Shown here in pieces: positions 8,219-17,249 of a stretch of 64,000 nucleotides of DNA (its first letter is position 1; every line of letters begins with the position of its first letter). The notes under the pieces are model-generated. The model saw only the letters and a list, made by a program, of their open reading frames with translations, had not been told where the DNA came from and did no database searches. The position numbers and the translations under genes were made by a program. Origin of the DNA: Clostridia bacterium (GTDB lineage: Bacteria; Bacillota; Clostridia; Lachnospirales; Lachnospiraceae); contig CAJTAK010000008.1 of assembly GCA_910574255.1 (NCBI GenBank), positions 62,001 through 126,000 of the forward strand. The letters run 5' to 3'.

Positions 8219-8581
8219 TTATTTTTTGCTTTGGGAAGGACAGCATACGGGCTGTATATCCAATCCGTCCAAATATGCTGTTCCCCAATCACACATGGCG
8301 TTCAGTACAGGTATGATGCTTTTCCCAAAGGCAGTAAGAGAGTAGATTGTTTTAGGCGGTTTTTCAGGAATCACTTCTCTGTTTATCATGCCGCAATCTT
8401 CTAAATCATGGAGCTGACCGGAGAGCATTTTGGGGGTTGCATTTGGGATAAGGCGTTGCAGTTCCATGTAGTGTAATGGCTGTGATTTTAAATGCCACAA
8501 TACCAGCGGTTTATATTTCCCTCCAATCAGGGACAGGGTAGCTTCTACGGGACAGTTAAATTGTTTTTGTTCTGCTTTCAT
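8219..8581 (-). CDS. HxlR-family transcriptional regulator
   Basis: A 120-residue winged-helix protein of the HxlR type: conserved cysteine in QFNCPVEATLSLIGGKYKPLVLWHL, then LQRLIPNATPKMLSGQLHDLE recognition helix and a wing. In this family the N-terminal cysteine often senses reactive electrophiles or oxidants. The ATG at 8581 is chosen because TAGGAG sits at proper distance; the ORF could run back to 8632 without a ribosome site. It is divergent from a nitroreductase and probably controls it. Confidence 0.85.
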   Translation of the reverse strand: MKAEQKQFNCPVEATLSLIGGKYKPLVLWHLKSQPLHYMELQRLIPNATPKMLSGQLHDLEDCGMINREVIPEKPPKTIYSLTAFGKSIIPVLNAMCDWGTAYLDGLDIQPVCCPSQSKK

Positions 8582-8611
8582 TTTGGTTCTCCTAACTGCA
8601 AGGGTGCTATC

Positions 8612-8636
8612 TTTTTTGAAAGTATCTATCAAAAAA
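8612..8636. promoter_or_regulatory. Inverted repeat upstream of HxlR/nitroreductase
   Basis: TTTTTTGA and TCAAAAAA form a perfect 8-base inverted repeat with a nine-base spacer in the divergent region. Location suits the operator of the HxlR protein, which binds as a dimer. Binding is inferred. Confidence 0.45.
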
Positions 8637-8727
8637 GTGCAATCTTGCGGAATTATATTTCAGCGTTACAATAGAGTTGTCAGTTGGTTTGGCATACTAA
8701 ATATAACATAAGAAAGGACTTGATACT

Positions 8728-9246
8728 ATGGATTTTTTAAACATTGCAAAACAGCGTTTCTCTGTACGCAGCTACACAGATCAGGCGGTGGAAAAGGAAA
8801 AACTGGATAAGATTCTGGAAGCTGCCCATGTAGCTCCAACCGCCGCAAACCTCCAGCCTGTGCATCTGATTGTGGTGCAGAGCAAAGAAGGACTTGAAAA
8901 GATAGGACAGGGGGCAAACCTCTATGGTGCGCCGCTGGCAATCATCGTCTGCGCTGACCATGAAAAGGCTTGGGTGCGCCCGTTTGATAAGAAGCAGACA
9001 GGTGATATTGACACCTCTATTCTGACAGACCACATGATGCTGCAGGCAACGGAATTGGGGCTTGGCTCTGTATGGATTTGCTATTTCAAGCCGGATGTTA
9101 TCAGAAAGGAATTTGGACTTCCTGAAAATCTGGAACCCGTCAATATCCTTGCGGTTGGTTATTCGGATGAAGAAGTCGCTGATCCGGAACGCCATAAAGA
9201 TATGCGTATTCCGATAAGCCAGTTGGTATCCTACGAAAATCTGTAA
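8728..9246 (+). CDS. Nitroreductase-family FMN enzyme
   Basis: A 172-residue member of the nitroreductase superfamily: N-terminal RFSVRSYTDQAVEKEKL (FMN phosphate-binding Arg-Ser-x-Arg region), AAHVAPTAANLQP, and the C-terminal GLGSVWICYF / VGYSDEE stretch. It reduces nitro groups, quinones or related electrophiles with NAD(P)H as a homodimer. It is divergent from HxlR, an arrangement common for electrophile-induced detoxification. AGAAAGGAC precedes the ATG. Confidence 0.85.
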   Translation: MDFLNIAKQRFSVRSYTDQAVEKEKLDKILEAAHVAPTAANLQPVHLIVVQSKEGLEKIGQGANLYGAPLAIIVCADHEKAWVRPFDKKQTGDIDTSILTDHMMLQATELGLGSVWICYFKPDVIRKEFGLPENLEPVNILAVGYSDEEVADPERHKDMRIPISQLVSYENL

Positions 9247-9309
9247 TAGGAGCGAGTGCAAATATTTAAACATGACAGGCAGTGCGCACAGCGTACTGTC
9301 CGTTGTGCT

Positions 9310-9633
9310 TTATGGATGTCTTTCAGAAATATGCGCATAGGTTTCTTCCAGAATCCATTGAATGTGTTCGTCCTGAATACTGTAAAAGACCTTTTTACCG
9401 TCCTTGCGGGAACGGACTAACCTTGCAATGCGAAGTTCGTGTAGCTGGTGGGATATGGCAGATTCGGTGACTTCGATTTTCTTTGCAAGCTCGCTCACAC
9501 AATATTCCTGCTTCATCAGATGCCAAAGTATTTTCATTCGGGTGTAATCGCCCATTGCTTTGTGTAATTCTGTTAATTGTTCCAGTTCGGAAGAATTGGG
9601 GACAGAAAAAATGGTTTTGTTTGTTTGATTCAT
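9310..9633 (-). CDS. ArsR/SmtB-family metalloregulator
   Basis: A 107-residue winged-helix repressor: LTELHKAMGDYTRMKILWHL, SELAKKIEVTESAISHQLHELRIARLVRSRKDGKKVFYSI, then a C-terminal helix ending in HISERHP. That last helix with histidines fits the alpha-5 metal site of CzrA/SmtB-type zinc sensors. Divergent from a second ArsR gene. It may control the Zn/Cd ATPase at 10,144-12,006. Confidence 0.8.
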   Translation of the reverse strand: MNQTNKTIFSVPNSSELEQLTELHKAMGDYTRMKILWHLMKQEYCVSELAKKIEVTESAISHQLHELRIARLVRSRKDGKKVFYSIQDEHIQWILEETYAHISERHP

Positions 9634-9663
9634 AGTATTGCTCCAATCTTATGTATAAGCTGT

Positions 9664-9693
9664 TTGACAGACCAAAGGTATATGAGTATCATA
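9664..9693 (+). promoter_or_regulatory. Promoter with overlapping dyad for the second ArsR gene
   Basis: TTGACA (9664-9669) and TATCAT (9687-9692) are separated by 17 bases. A TATGA-GTA-TCATA dyad at 9681-9693 overlaps the -10 box, as expected for ArsR-type repression. Confidence 0.55.
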
Positions 9694-9719
9694 ATTTTAT
9701 CTGGAAGGGGGGTGGTTAA

Positions 9720-10085
9720 ATGCCACATTATAACTTACCTCACAATCATGGACAGAATATTGAGAAAGTCCTAGATAAGATTCCACCTGCAGAACGGTTC
9801 AGAGATATAGCGTTTTTGTTTCAGCAGTTAGACGATCCTACAAGGCTGCGGATTTTGTGGCTATTATGCCATTGTGAGGAATGTGTCTGTAATATAGCGG
9901 CGGCTGTTGATATGAGCGCACCTGCTGTGTCGCACCACCTTCGGGTTTTAAAGAAAAGCGGGATTATATCAAGCCGGAGGGAAGGAAAGGAAGTATACTA
10001 CTCCCTGTCTAAAACGCCGCAGGCAAAATTGCTGCACCGTTCCATAGATGCCTTGTTTGAAATCTCCTGTCCAACCGATATTTAA
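9720..10085 (+). CDS. ArsR-family metalloregulator with CxxCxC motif
   Basis: A 121-residue winged-helix protein. LFQQLDDPTRLRILWLL precedes CEECVCNIAAAVDMSAPAVSHHLRVLKKSG, placing cysteines in the alpha-3 region that forms the metal-thiolate site of CadC/ArsR/CmtR-like sensors. The N-terminus has extra histidines (PHYNLPHNHG) that may also bind metal. It is separate from the other ArsR gene and convergent with the ATPase gene, so its target cannot be fixed from position alone. Confidence 0.8.
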   Translation: MPHYNLPHNHGQNIEKVLDKIPPAERFRDIAFLFQQLDDPTRLRILWLLCHCEECVCNIAAAVDMSAPAVSHHLRVLKKSGIISSRREGKEVYYSLSKTPQAKLLHRSIDALFEISCPTDI

Positions 10086-10087
10086 GA

Positions 10088-10135
10088 AAATGCGCTACCT
10101 TGTGGGGTGTAGCGCATTTCTCGTTGTTCTTTTTA
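10088..10135. terminator. Hairpin between convergent genes
   Basis: AAATGCGCTA (10088-10097) pairs perfectly with TAGCGCATTT (10110-10119), followed by a T-rich tract. It lies between the ArsR gene and the convergent ATPase gene and can stop transcription from both sides. Confidence 0.65.
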
Positions 10136-10143
10136 AATTGACT

Positions 10144-12006
10144 TTATTCAGAAACGGGTGATACTTTTACCCGCATTGCCCGGATTGCGTTCAGGATTGC
10201 GATAACGGAAACGCCTACATCGGCAAATACCGCCGCCCACATATTGGCATATCCCAAAGCTCCCAATATCAGCACTAAAAACTTAACTCCCAAAGCAAAT
10301 ACAATGTTCTGGTTAGCGATACGGATTGTTTTTCGGGCAATCTTCATCACTGCGGCAATTTTTGAAGGTTCATCGGTCATTAAGACCACATCTGCAGCTT
10401 CGATAGCGGCATCAGAGCCAAGACCACCCATAGCGATACCGACATCTGCCCTTGCCAGTACGGGGGCATCATTGATTCCGTCCCCGACAAAGACAAGTTT
10501 GCCTTTTTCTGTTTTTTCCCTTAACAGTGCTTCCACCCGGTCAACTTTGTCGGCGGGGAGCAATTCAGTATAAGCCTGATCCAGTCCAAGACGCCCTGAA
10601 ACTTTCTGCCCTACTGCGTCAGCATCTCCGGTCAGCATAACCGTTTTCCGTATGCCGGAGGATTTGAGCTGGCGGATTGCGGACGGAGCGTCCTGCTTGA
10701 TTTCATCTTCTATGACAATAGAACCGGAATATGTCCCGTCACAGGCGAGATAAATCACTGTTCCAACAGCGCCGGAAGGCTGGTAGCGGATATGTTCCCG
10801 TTCCATGAGTTTTGCGTTTCCCGCAAGGACTTTCTTTCCGTCTATGACTGCCTGCACACCATGACCTGCAATCTCCTGAACATCAGATATGCGGTTCGGG
10901 ACTATTTTTTTGCCATAGGCTTTTTTGATAGAAGCAGAAATAGGGTGGTTGGAATAATCCTCTGCGTATGCGGCAAGCTCTAAAAGCTGTGATTCGTCCA
11001 TGCCTACCGGATGGATTTCACTGACTGCAAAAGAGCCTTTTGTGAGTGTGCCTGTCTTATCAAATACCACCATTTCAGCATGAGCTAAGGATTCCAGATA
11101 ATTACTGCCTTTTACAAGGACACCGATTTTCGATGCGCCGCCGATGCCGCCAAAGAAACTTAGCGGGATAGAGATTACCAGCGCACAGGGGCAGGAGATT
11201 ACAAGGAATGTCAAAGCACGATAAATCCATATGCTAAAGGACTGACCAGTGATAACAGGCGGCAATATGGCGAGAGCCAGAGCAGCAAATACCACTGCCG
11301 GGGTGTAGTAACGTGCAAAACGTGTGATAAAATTCTCTGTCCTGCCTTTTTTATCGCTTGCATTTTCTACTAAATCAAGGATTTTTGCTACGGTGGATTC
11401 CCCGAACTCCTTTGTTGTGCGGATAGATAAAATGCCTGTCTGGTTAATGCAGCCGCTTATAACTTCCGCACCCGGAGCAACTTCACGAGGCATGGATTCT
11501 CCGGTCAGTGCGGAGGTATCCAAAGCAGAAACACCATTTATAATGATACCGTCCAGAGGGATTCGCTCGCCGGGTTTTACAACAATGGTATCTCCAATAG
11601 AAACTTCTTCCGGATCAACCTGTACCAGTTTCCCGTCCCGTTCCACATTTGCGTAATCTGGGCGGATGTCCATTAGGCTTGCAATGGATTTACGGGATTT
11701 GGAAACCGCATAGGACTGAAACCATTCCCCTACCTGATAAAACAGCATAACTGCCACGCCTTCTGAATGTTCCCCTAAAATCAGTGCGCCAATCGTTGCA
11801 ATCGTCATCAGGAAATTTTCGTCAAATACCTGACCGCTTAATATGTTTGTAATGGCTTTCCAGACAATATCCCAACCGATTACCACATAACAGGCTAAGA
11901 ATATGCCCATTTCCGCCAGCTCCGGAAGATGGAGCAGACTGCCTGCAAGAAACAGGACTGCCGCCGCAATAATGCGGATCAATAAATGTTTTTGTTTTCG
12001 TGTCAT
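10144..12006 (-). CDS. P1B-type Zn/Cd/Pb-exporting ATPase (ZntA/CadA-like)
   Basis: A 620-residue heavy-metal pump. Residues 1-60 are hydrophobic and no HMA domain precedes the first membrane helices. The metal-binding CPC motif is at 272-274, the phosphorylation site DKTGT starts at D316, and the C-terminal part has [21 protein letters not shown] and the SDAAIEAADVVLMTD signature of ZntA/CadA pumps. It drives divalent soft-metal efflux with ATP. The missing HMA domain is supplied by the separate protein encoded just upstream (12158-12376). An AGGAG ribosome site precedes the ATG. Confidence 0.9.
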   Translation of the reverse strand: MTRKQKHLLIRIIAAAVLFLAGSLLHLPELAEMGIFLACYVVIGWDIVWKAITNILSGQVFDENFLMTIATIGALILGEHSEGVAVMLFYQVGEWFQSYAVSKSRKSIASLMDIRPDYANVERDGKLVQVDPEEVSIGDTIVVKPGERIPLDGIIINGVSALDTSALTGESMPREVAPGAEVISGCINQTGILSIRTTKEFGESTVAKILDLVENASDKKGRTENFITRFARYYTPAVVFAALALAILPPVITGQSFSIWIYRALTFLVISCPCALVISIPLSFFGGIGGASKIGVLVKGSNYLESLAHAEMVVFDKTGTLTKGSFAVSEIHPVGMDESQLLELAAYAEDYSNHPISASIKKAYGKKIVPNRISDVQEIAGHGVQAVIDGKKVLAGNAKLMEREHIRYQPSGAVGTVIYLACDGTYSGSIVIEDEIKQDAPSAIRQLKSSGIRKTVMLTGDADAVGQKVSGRLGLDQAYTELLPADKVDRVEALLREKTEKGKLVFVGDGINDAPVLARADVGIAMGGLGSDAAIEAADVVLMTDEPSKIAAVMKIARKTIRIANQNIVFALGVKFLVLILGALGYANMWAAVFADVGVSVIAILNAIRAMRVKVSPVSE

Positions 12007-12157
12007 TAGAATACTCCTTTCATAATTCAGGCATTTTCATTTTGAAAAAACACCGGATGCCAGAAATGACAGCCGGTGTCCAGTTTGTGCTGCATCATGC
12101 CCGCAAAAGAACACGATACTTTTGACAGATGCCACCTAACGGTTATGCCTGAGTTTT

Positions 12158-12376
12158 TTATGCTTTTACCGTTACGTCCGGCTCGATTTTTTTAATCAGT
12201 GCCTTTGCTTCATTCAATATGGCGTCAAACCTGTCATCGGGTGCTTCCAACACCATTTTTTGACCGAGGAAGTTGACGGATACACTGGTTACACCGTCAA
12301 TTTTCTGTACTGCGTTCTGAATCTTATCTGCACAGTGACCGCAATCCAAGTCGATAAGTTTGATTGTTTTTTTCAT
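12158..12376 (-). CDS. Stand-alone heavy-metal-associated (HMA) domain protein
   Basis: A 72-residue ferredoxin-like HMA protein with the metal-binding LDCGHC motif (C-x2-C, preceded by Asp as in Zn/Cd-binding ZntA domains). It is first in an operon with the ATPase and probably delivers metal to it or acts as its detached sensor domain. The ATG at 12376 follows AGAAAGGTGG; the longer reading from 12430 runs through the operator. Confidence 0.85.
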   Translation of the reverse strand: MKKTIKLIDLDCGHCADKIQNAVQKIDGVTSVSVNFLGQKMVLEAPDDRFDAILNEAKALIKKIEPDVTVKA

Positions 12377-12422
12377 GGGAATAATCCACCTTTCTAAAAA
12401 TGTTTTTGTTGGTTTGGCATGG

Positions 12423-12486
12423 CTGAACAATTAAAGAGATGTTTAATCGTTCTGCGCAAAGTATAGTCACCAATCGGCTATAAGTC
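12423..12486 (-). promoter_or_regulatory. Strong promoter with ArsR-type operator for the HMA-ATPase operon
   Basis: On the minus strand TTGACT (12486-12481) and TATACT (12463-12458) are 17 bases apart. Just downstream, 12423-12450 is an 11+6+11 inverted repeat with half-sites TTTAATTGTTC / TTTAATCGTTC, the size and composition of SmtB/CadC-type operators. This supports Zn/Cd-dependent derepression by one of the ArsR proteins at 9.3-10.1 kb. Confidence 0.7.
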
Positions 12487-12614
12487 AATGGGTTTGAAGT
12501 CGGTATTCCTCTTTGGAGCATAAAACCTCCTGATTGGATTTTTGCAAAAAGAGAAATTGCTTTTCGGATAAAAAAAGCTCCTTTTCAGAGCGGACAAAAG
12601 GAAAATCGGGTGTT

Positions 12615-12660
12615 TATAATGATAAACGGTAACAGCCCAATTCCCTACGGGGGAGGGGTA
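12615..12660 (+). promoter_or_regulatory. copA promoter region with CsoR-type operator
   Basis: TATAAT at 12615-12620 is followed 20 bases later by TTCCCTACGGGGGAGGGG, which has the C-tract/TACGGG/G-tract layout of CsoR operators. The cognate regulator csoR lies downstream of copA. The -35 box is poor (CGGACA region). Regulation by copper is inferred. Confidence 0.55.
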
Positions 12661-12702
12661 CAACAAACTGTTACAAATATAGAAAAGAAAGAAGGGATAA
12701 TT

Positions 12703-15285
12703 TTGCAAAAGGAGCAATTTGACATTACGGGTATGACCTGTTCCGCCTGCTCTGCAAGAATTGAGAAAAGCGTAGCGAAGCTGCCGGGAATAAAGGAGGT
12801 ATCCGTAAACCTGCTAAAAAACAGTATGGTTGCTTCTTATGATGAGTCTGTTCTGGATACGGAGGGAATTGTGCAGGCAGTTGAAAAAGCCGGGTACGGG
12901 GCATTTCCTAAATCGGTTCAGAATAAGGGGCAGACTGTAAACGCTTCTGCGAAGCAGACAGCACAGCCAGAGGCAAACACAGCACAAAAGGAATACGGTC
13001 AGATGAAAAAGCGGCTGCTTCTGTCCGCACTGTTTACCATTCCACTGTTCTATATATCTATGGGGCATATGATGGGGTGGATACTTCCCAAAGGGCTGCT
13101 TGGTATGGAAAATGCAATGAGTTTTGCTTTTACACAGTTTCTATTGCTGATTCCGGTAGTGTTCATCAATTTTAAATATTACCGCATGGGTTTTAAGACA
13201 CTGTTTCATGGCTCACCGAATATGGATTCCCTGATTGCTATTGGTTCTGGTGCGGCAATCGTCTATGGTATCTATGCCATTTATAAAATCGGGATAGGAT
13301 TTGGGCATGGCGATATGGAAACCGTACACAGCTTTATGATGGATCTGTATTTTGAATCGGCGGGTATGATTCTGACACTTATAACATTAGGTAAGACGTT
13401 GGAAGCTCGTGCAAAAGGAAAGACCTCAGATGCCATTACAAAACTGATGAACCTTGCGCCTAAGACTGCTACAGTGGAGAGGAATGGAATTGAAATACAG
13501 GTTCCGGTAGAGGAAGTGCAGGCAGGAGAAGTTTTAGTTGTAAAAGCGGGGGAGTCCATTCCGGTAGACGGGGTAATTCTGGAAGGGGTTTCGTCTGTGG
13601 ATGAATCGGCTCTGACCGGAGAGAGTATACCTGTGGAAAAGCAGACCGGGGATAAAGTAATCGGCGCAACAATCAATAAATCCGGCTATTTTAAAATGCA
13701 GGCTACGAAAGTAGGGGATGACACCACATTAGCACAGATCGTGCGGCTTGTGGATGAAGCAACCAGTTCAAAAGCGCCTATTGCAAAACTGGCGGATAAG
13801 GTCAGCGGGGTATTTGTCCCGGTTGTTATCGGCATTGCCTTAATTGCGGTTATTGTATGGCTTTTTGCAGGGTATGGATTTGAGTTTGCCCTTTCTATTG
13901 GTATTTCCATTCTCGTCATATCCTGCCCTTGCGCTCTCGGTTTGGCAACACCTACCGCAATCATGGTAGGCACAGGGAAAGGAGCATCAAATGGCATTTT
14001 GATTAAGTCGGCGGAAGCTCTGGAGGTAGCGCATAGCATTGATACGGTTGTTTTGGATAAGACCGGGACAATCACACAGGGAACGCCTGTGGTAACGAAT
14101 GTGCTGGTAAAAGAGGGAATTTCACAGGATGAGCTTCTGCAGGTTGCCGCTTCTCTGGAAAAAATGTCGGAACACCCACTTGCGGATGCGATTGTGGAGG
14201 AAGCAGAAAAGAACGCTTTAGGTTTTCTGCCTGTGAATAACTTTAAGCAGATTCCGGGGCAGGGGATTATGGGAGAAATCCAAAATGTTACCTGTCTTGC
14301 AGGAAACCGCCGCCTGATGTCTGCACAAGGCATAGAAGGAGACGCATTGCTCCAGCTTGGGGAAGCAATGGCTGTGGACGGAAAAACACCATTATTCTTT
14401 GCGAGGGGCGGACAGCTTATCGGTGTGGTGGCTGTGGCAGATGTGGTAAAGCCTACCAGTAAACAGGCAATACAGGAATTATCCGGCTTGGGAATGGAGG
14501 TTGTCATGCTTACCGGGGACAATGCCAAAACTGCGGAAGCAATCAGAAGGCAGGTGGGTGTAGACAGGGTAGTTGCCGAAGTATTCCCGCAGGATAAGGA
14601 AAAGGAAATCCGGCGTTTACAGGAAAAGGGCAGAAAGGTAGCTATGGTAGGGGATGGCATCAATGATGCGCCTGCGCTTGCAAGGGCAGATGTAGGAATT
14701 GCTATCGGGGCAGGAACAGATGTGGCGATTGAATCAGCGGATATTGTGTTGATGAAAAGTGACCTCTTGGATGTGTCTACCGCTGTCCAGTTAAGCAAGG
14801 CGGTTATCCGCAACATCAAGCAAAATCTGTTTTGGGCGTTTATCTACAATATCATTGGTATTCCGGTTGCGGCGGGGGTATTTTATCTGTCCTTCGGCTT
14901 GAAGTTAAACCCGATGATCGGAGCCTTTGCAATGAGTTTCAGCTCTGTCTTTGTGGTATCAAATGCCCTGCGGCTTCGCTGGTTCAAAGCAAGGCATCTT
15001 GCAAAACCGGAACAGAAAGAAACATATAGCAGCAGTCAGACAATTTTATCGAAAAAAAGTGAAGGAGAAAAGAACATGGAAAAATTATTGAAGATTGAAG
15101 GAATGGTTTGCGGAAACTGCGTAAAGCACGTTTCAAAGGCGTTAATGGAGATTGAGGGTATTTCAGATGTCACAGTGCAACTGGAAGCAAAAACAGCATT
15201 GGTACAGATGCGCCATGCGGTATCAGAGGACAGGCTGAAAACAGCGGTTGAAGATGCCGGCTATCAGCTCATAAGTGTTCAGTAG
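12703..15285 (+). CDS. copA: Copper-exporting P1B ATPase with HMA domains at both ends
   Basis: An 860-residue Cu(I) pump. It has an N-terminal HMA domain (GMTCSAC at 10-16), membrane helices, the CPC ion site at about 408-410, DKTGT from D452, and GDGINDAP. Near the C-terminus a Ser-rich linker leads to a second HMA domain (GMVCGNC at 800-806), which is unusual. The TTG at 12703 is chosen because AAGAAAGAAGGG precedes it; the ATG at 12610 lies inside the promoter. It is followed by csoR. The C-terminal HMA has its own ribosome site and ATG and may also be made as a separate chaperone. Confidence 0.9.
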   Translation: MQKEQFDITGMTCSACSARIEKSVAKLPGIKEVSVNLLKNSMVASYDESVLDTEGIVQAVEKAGYGAFPKSVQNKGQTVNASAKQTAQPEANTAQKEYGQMKKRLLLSALFTIPLFYISMGHMMGWILPKGLLGMENAMSFAFTQFLLLIPVVFINFKYYRMGFKTLFHGSPNMDSLIAIGSGAAIVYGIYAIYKIGIGFGHGDMETVHSFMMDLYFESAGMILTLITLGKTLEARAKGKTSDAITKLMNLAPKTATVERNGIEIQVPVEEVQAGEVLVVKAGESIPVDGVILEGVSSVDESALTGESIPVEKQTGDKVIGATINKSGYFKMQATKVGDDTTLAQIVRLVDEATSSKAPIAKLADKVSGVFVPVVIGIALIAVIVWLFAGYGFEFALSIGISILVISCPCALGLATPTAIMVGTGKGASNGILIKSAEALEVAHSIDTVVLDKTGTITQGTPVVTNVLVKEGISQDELLQVAASLEKMSEHPLADAIVEEAEKNALGFLPVNNFKQIPGQGIMGEIQNVTCLAGNRRLMSAQGIEGDALLQLGEAMAVDGKTPLFFARGGQLIGVVAVADVVKPTSKQAIQELSGLGMEVVMLTGDNAKTAEAIRRQVGVDRVVAEVFPQDKEKEIRRLQEKGRKVAMVGDGINDAPALARADVGIAIGAGTDVAIESADIVLMKSDLLDVSTAVQLSKAVIRNIKQNLFWAFIYNIIGIPVAAGVFYLSFGLKLNPMIGAFAMSFSSVFVVSNALRLRWFKARHLAKPEQKETYSSSQTILSKKSEGEKNMEKLLKIEGMVCGNCVKHVSKALMEIEGISDVTVQLEAKTALVQMRHAVSEDRLKTAVEDAGYQLISVQ
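15076..15285 (+). CDS. Possible CopZ-like chaperone from an internal start in copA
   Basis: In frame within copA, GAAGGAG (15061-15067) stands nine bases before an ATG at 15076. Translation from here would give a 69-residue HMA protein ([12 protein letters not shown]...) that looks exactly like a free CopZ copper chaperone. Either copA and copZ were fused by loss of a stop codon while copZ kept its own ribosome site, or both products are made. Internal initiation is inferred. Confidence 0.4.
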   Translation: MEKLLKIEGMVCGNCVKHVSKALMEIEGISDVTVQLEAKTALVQMRHAVSEDRLKTAVEDAGYQLISVQ

Positions 15286-15296
15286 CCGAGTTGCCT

Positions 15297-15560
15297 ATGA
15301 AAGCGAAAAAAGGAAATATCACCCATAAACTGAAAATTGCAAAAGGTCAGTTAGACGGTATCCTGCAAATGATAGAGGAAGATCGTTACTGCGTGGATAT
15401 ATCAAATCAGCTTTTAGCGACACAGGCACTACTAAAGAGTGCTAACCAACAGATTTTACAGGCACATATCCGTAACTGTGTCCGGGAAGCGTTACAGACC
15501 GATGCAGAAAACCCGAAACTGGAGGAAGCGTTGCAGCTATTGGAAAAAATGGTGCAATAG
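15297..15560 (+). CDS. csoR: CsoR-family copper-sensing repressor
   Basis: An 87-residue all-helical protein of the DUF156/CsoR family with the Cu(I)-binding triad C32, H57 and C61 (RYCVDIS ... QAHIRNC). CsoR tetramers release DNA on copper binding. It starts right after copA, consistent with an autoregulated cop operon and the operator-like site near 12,641. The ATG at 15297 or the TTG at 15291 could be the start; both have weak ribosome sites. Confidence 0.85.
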   Translation: MKAKKGNITHKLKIAKGQLDGILQMIEEDRYCVDISNQLLATQALLKSANQQILQAHIRNCVREALQTDAENPKLEEALQLLEKMVQ

Positions 15561-15626
15561 TGCAGATGTTTCCGATTGGAGCAAAAGTCCTTCGGATAAG
15601 AGCAGACAAAAGGGATTGACTTTTAA

Positions 15627-15716
15627 TATACTCTATATGGTTAGGCATGGCTATCACATATACAGAGTATATGTGACCGCAGGCAGTCGCCAAAAACAAG
15701 CAAGCTTGTTCTTGGC
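15627..15716 (+). promoter_or_regulatory. Two dyads in the leader of the MATE gene
   Basis: TATACTCTATATG (15627-15639) pairs with CATATACAGAGTATA (15657-15671). A second palindrome at 15689-15716 has 13-base arms starting GCCAAAAACAAGC with one mismatch. No T-run follows, so these look like operator or leader structures. The AraC protein encoded downstream is one candidate binder. Confidence 0.4.
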
Positions 15717-15753
15717 TCGTTGCTTATGCGAGATATAGATATAAGGAGGAAAC

Positions 15754-17118
15754 ATGATGAAACAGTCACTTGATACAAGGACAAAATTATTGACGAAAAG
15801 TCCGTTTCCCCTCATGCTGGAGCTTAGTATACCTGCGGTTCTTGGCATGGTGGTTGTAGGGCTTTATAACATGATGGATTCCATTTTTGTAGGGCAGATG
15901 GTAGGCGCAGCGCAAATGGGGGCGGTATCCGTATCTTATCCGTTTACGCTCATCAATGCGGGTTCGGCGGCGATGTTGGGGGTAGGCTCTGCTTCGGTGC
16001 TATCTCGTGCGATTGGAAAGAAGGATCAGGACACCGTAAAAAAGATTATGGGAAACCTGATTGCAATGGTGCTTCTGCTGTCTGTTATTTACACTGTGAT
16101 AGGTATGGTATTTACCCGCCAGCTTTTATCTCTGGCAGGCGCAAGCGACAATATCCTGAACTATGCGGAAAAGTATCTGCGTATTGTGTTTGCAGGAAGC
16201 CTGTTTGTGAACTTCTTCCAGAGTGCGAATATGGTCATTCGTGGGGAAGGGCAGCTTAAAAAGGCAATGGCTATTATAGCAAGCGGGGCAATCCTGAACA
16301 TTATCCTTGATCCGATTTTTATTACGGTTTTAAAGCCTTACGGGTTGGGAGTGGAAGCGGCTGCGTATGCAACGATTTTTTCACAGTTTATTCAGGCGGT
16401 GATTACATTATGGTATTTTAAGAAGAAAAGCGTAAATGTAAAAATCGGACGGATACATATTGACGGGGAATTACTGCCGCAGGTTCTGGCGGTTGGGGTT
16501 TCCGCTTTGCTGATGCAGGTTTTGACACTGGTACAGCAGACGGTGATTTATCGTGTGGCATCTGTGTATGGAGGGGAAAACTCGCAGATATTGTTAGGAG
16601 CTGCACTGCGTTTCTGGAACTTCTCGTTTGTTCCTCTTTGGGGTATCAGTCAGGGATTTCAGCCAGCCGCAGGGACAAACTACGGTGCGAAAGATTATGA
16701 CCGGGTAAAGAAATTGACAGGTGTATTCATTACGGCGGCAACAGTGTTGTCCTTACTGTTCTACATTCCGGTTGAATTATTCCCGGATAAGGTGCTTTCT
16801 ATGTTTATTACAACACCGGGCGTGGCGGCTTCGGGGGCAACGAATTTCCGGATCATGTTCAGTACCTATATTTTACAGGGTAGTTTCCTGATTGCGGTAA
16901 CGCTGTTCCAGTCGTTAGGAAAGGCAAATAAGGCTACTTGGCTGGTATTGTTCTGACAGATTATTTTGTTTATCCCGCTTTGTGTGGTTTTGCCGATGAT
17001 TGGCGGCATGGGGATTCGTGGTGTCTGGCTGGCGATTGCCCTGACCGATGCGGTTCTGGTTGTGATTACGGTTTTGATGATGCTTTCAGAGTTTCGCAAG
17101 ATGCCGGAAACAAAATAG
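15754..17118 (+). pseudogene. MATE-family efflux pump interrupted by an in-frame TGA
   Basis: The reading frame encodes a multidrug and toxin extrusion transporter of twelve membrane helices (LELSIPAVLGMVVVGLYNMMDSIFVGQ at the start; ALRFWNFSFVPLWGISQGFQPAAG in the second half). A TGA at 16954 ends it after 400 residues, but the same frame continues without frameshift for 54 codons (QIILFIPLCVVLPMIGG ... MLSEFRKMPETK) to a TAG at 17116. The full length of 454 fits the family. A single base change, probably from TCA, explains this. The shortened product would lack about the last two helices. Confidence 0.8.
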
Positions 17119-17249
17119 AGTAAGGAAATGTATATTGAGCCGATACTTTGTTTGATAAGGTATTGGCTCTTTTCTTTGTTTGCACAATCGGTGGAGATAG
17201 AATATAATTCTAATTGGAGTGTAAATTCTACCGATTGGAGCAGTATATT

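Noticed and set aside
10244..15699. Long antisense ORFs across the ATPase genes (for example 13686-14819 minus)
   Set aside because: They mirror the codon pattern of copA and the Zn/Cd ATPase, lack ribosome sites and show no domain.
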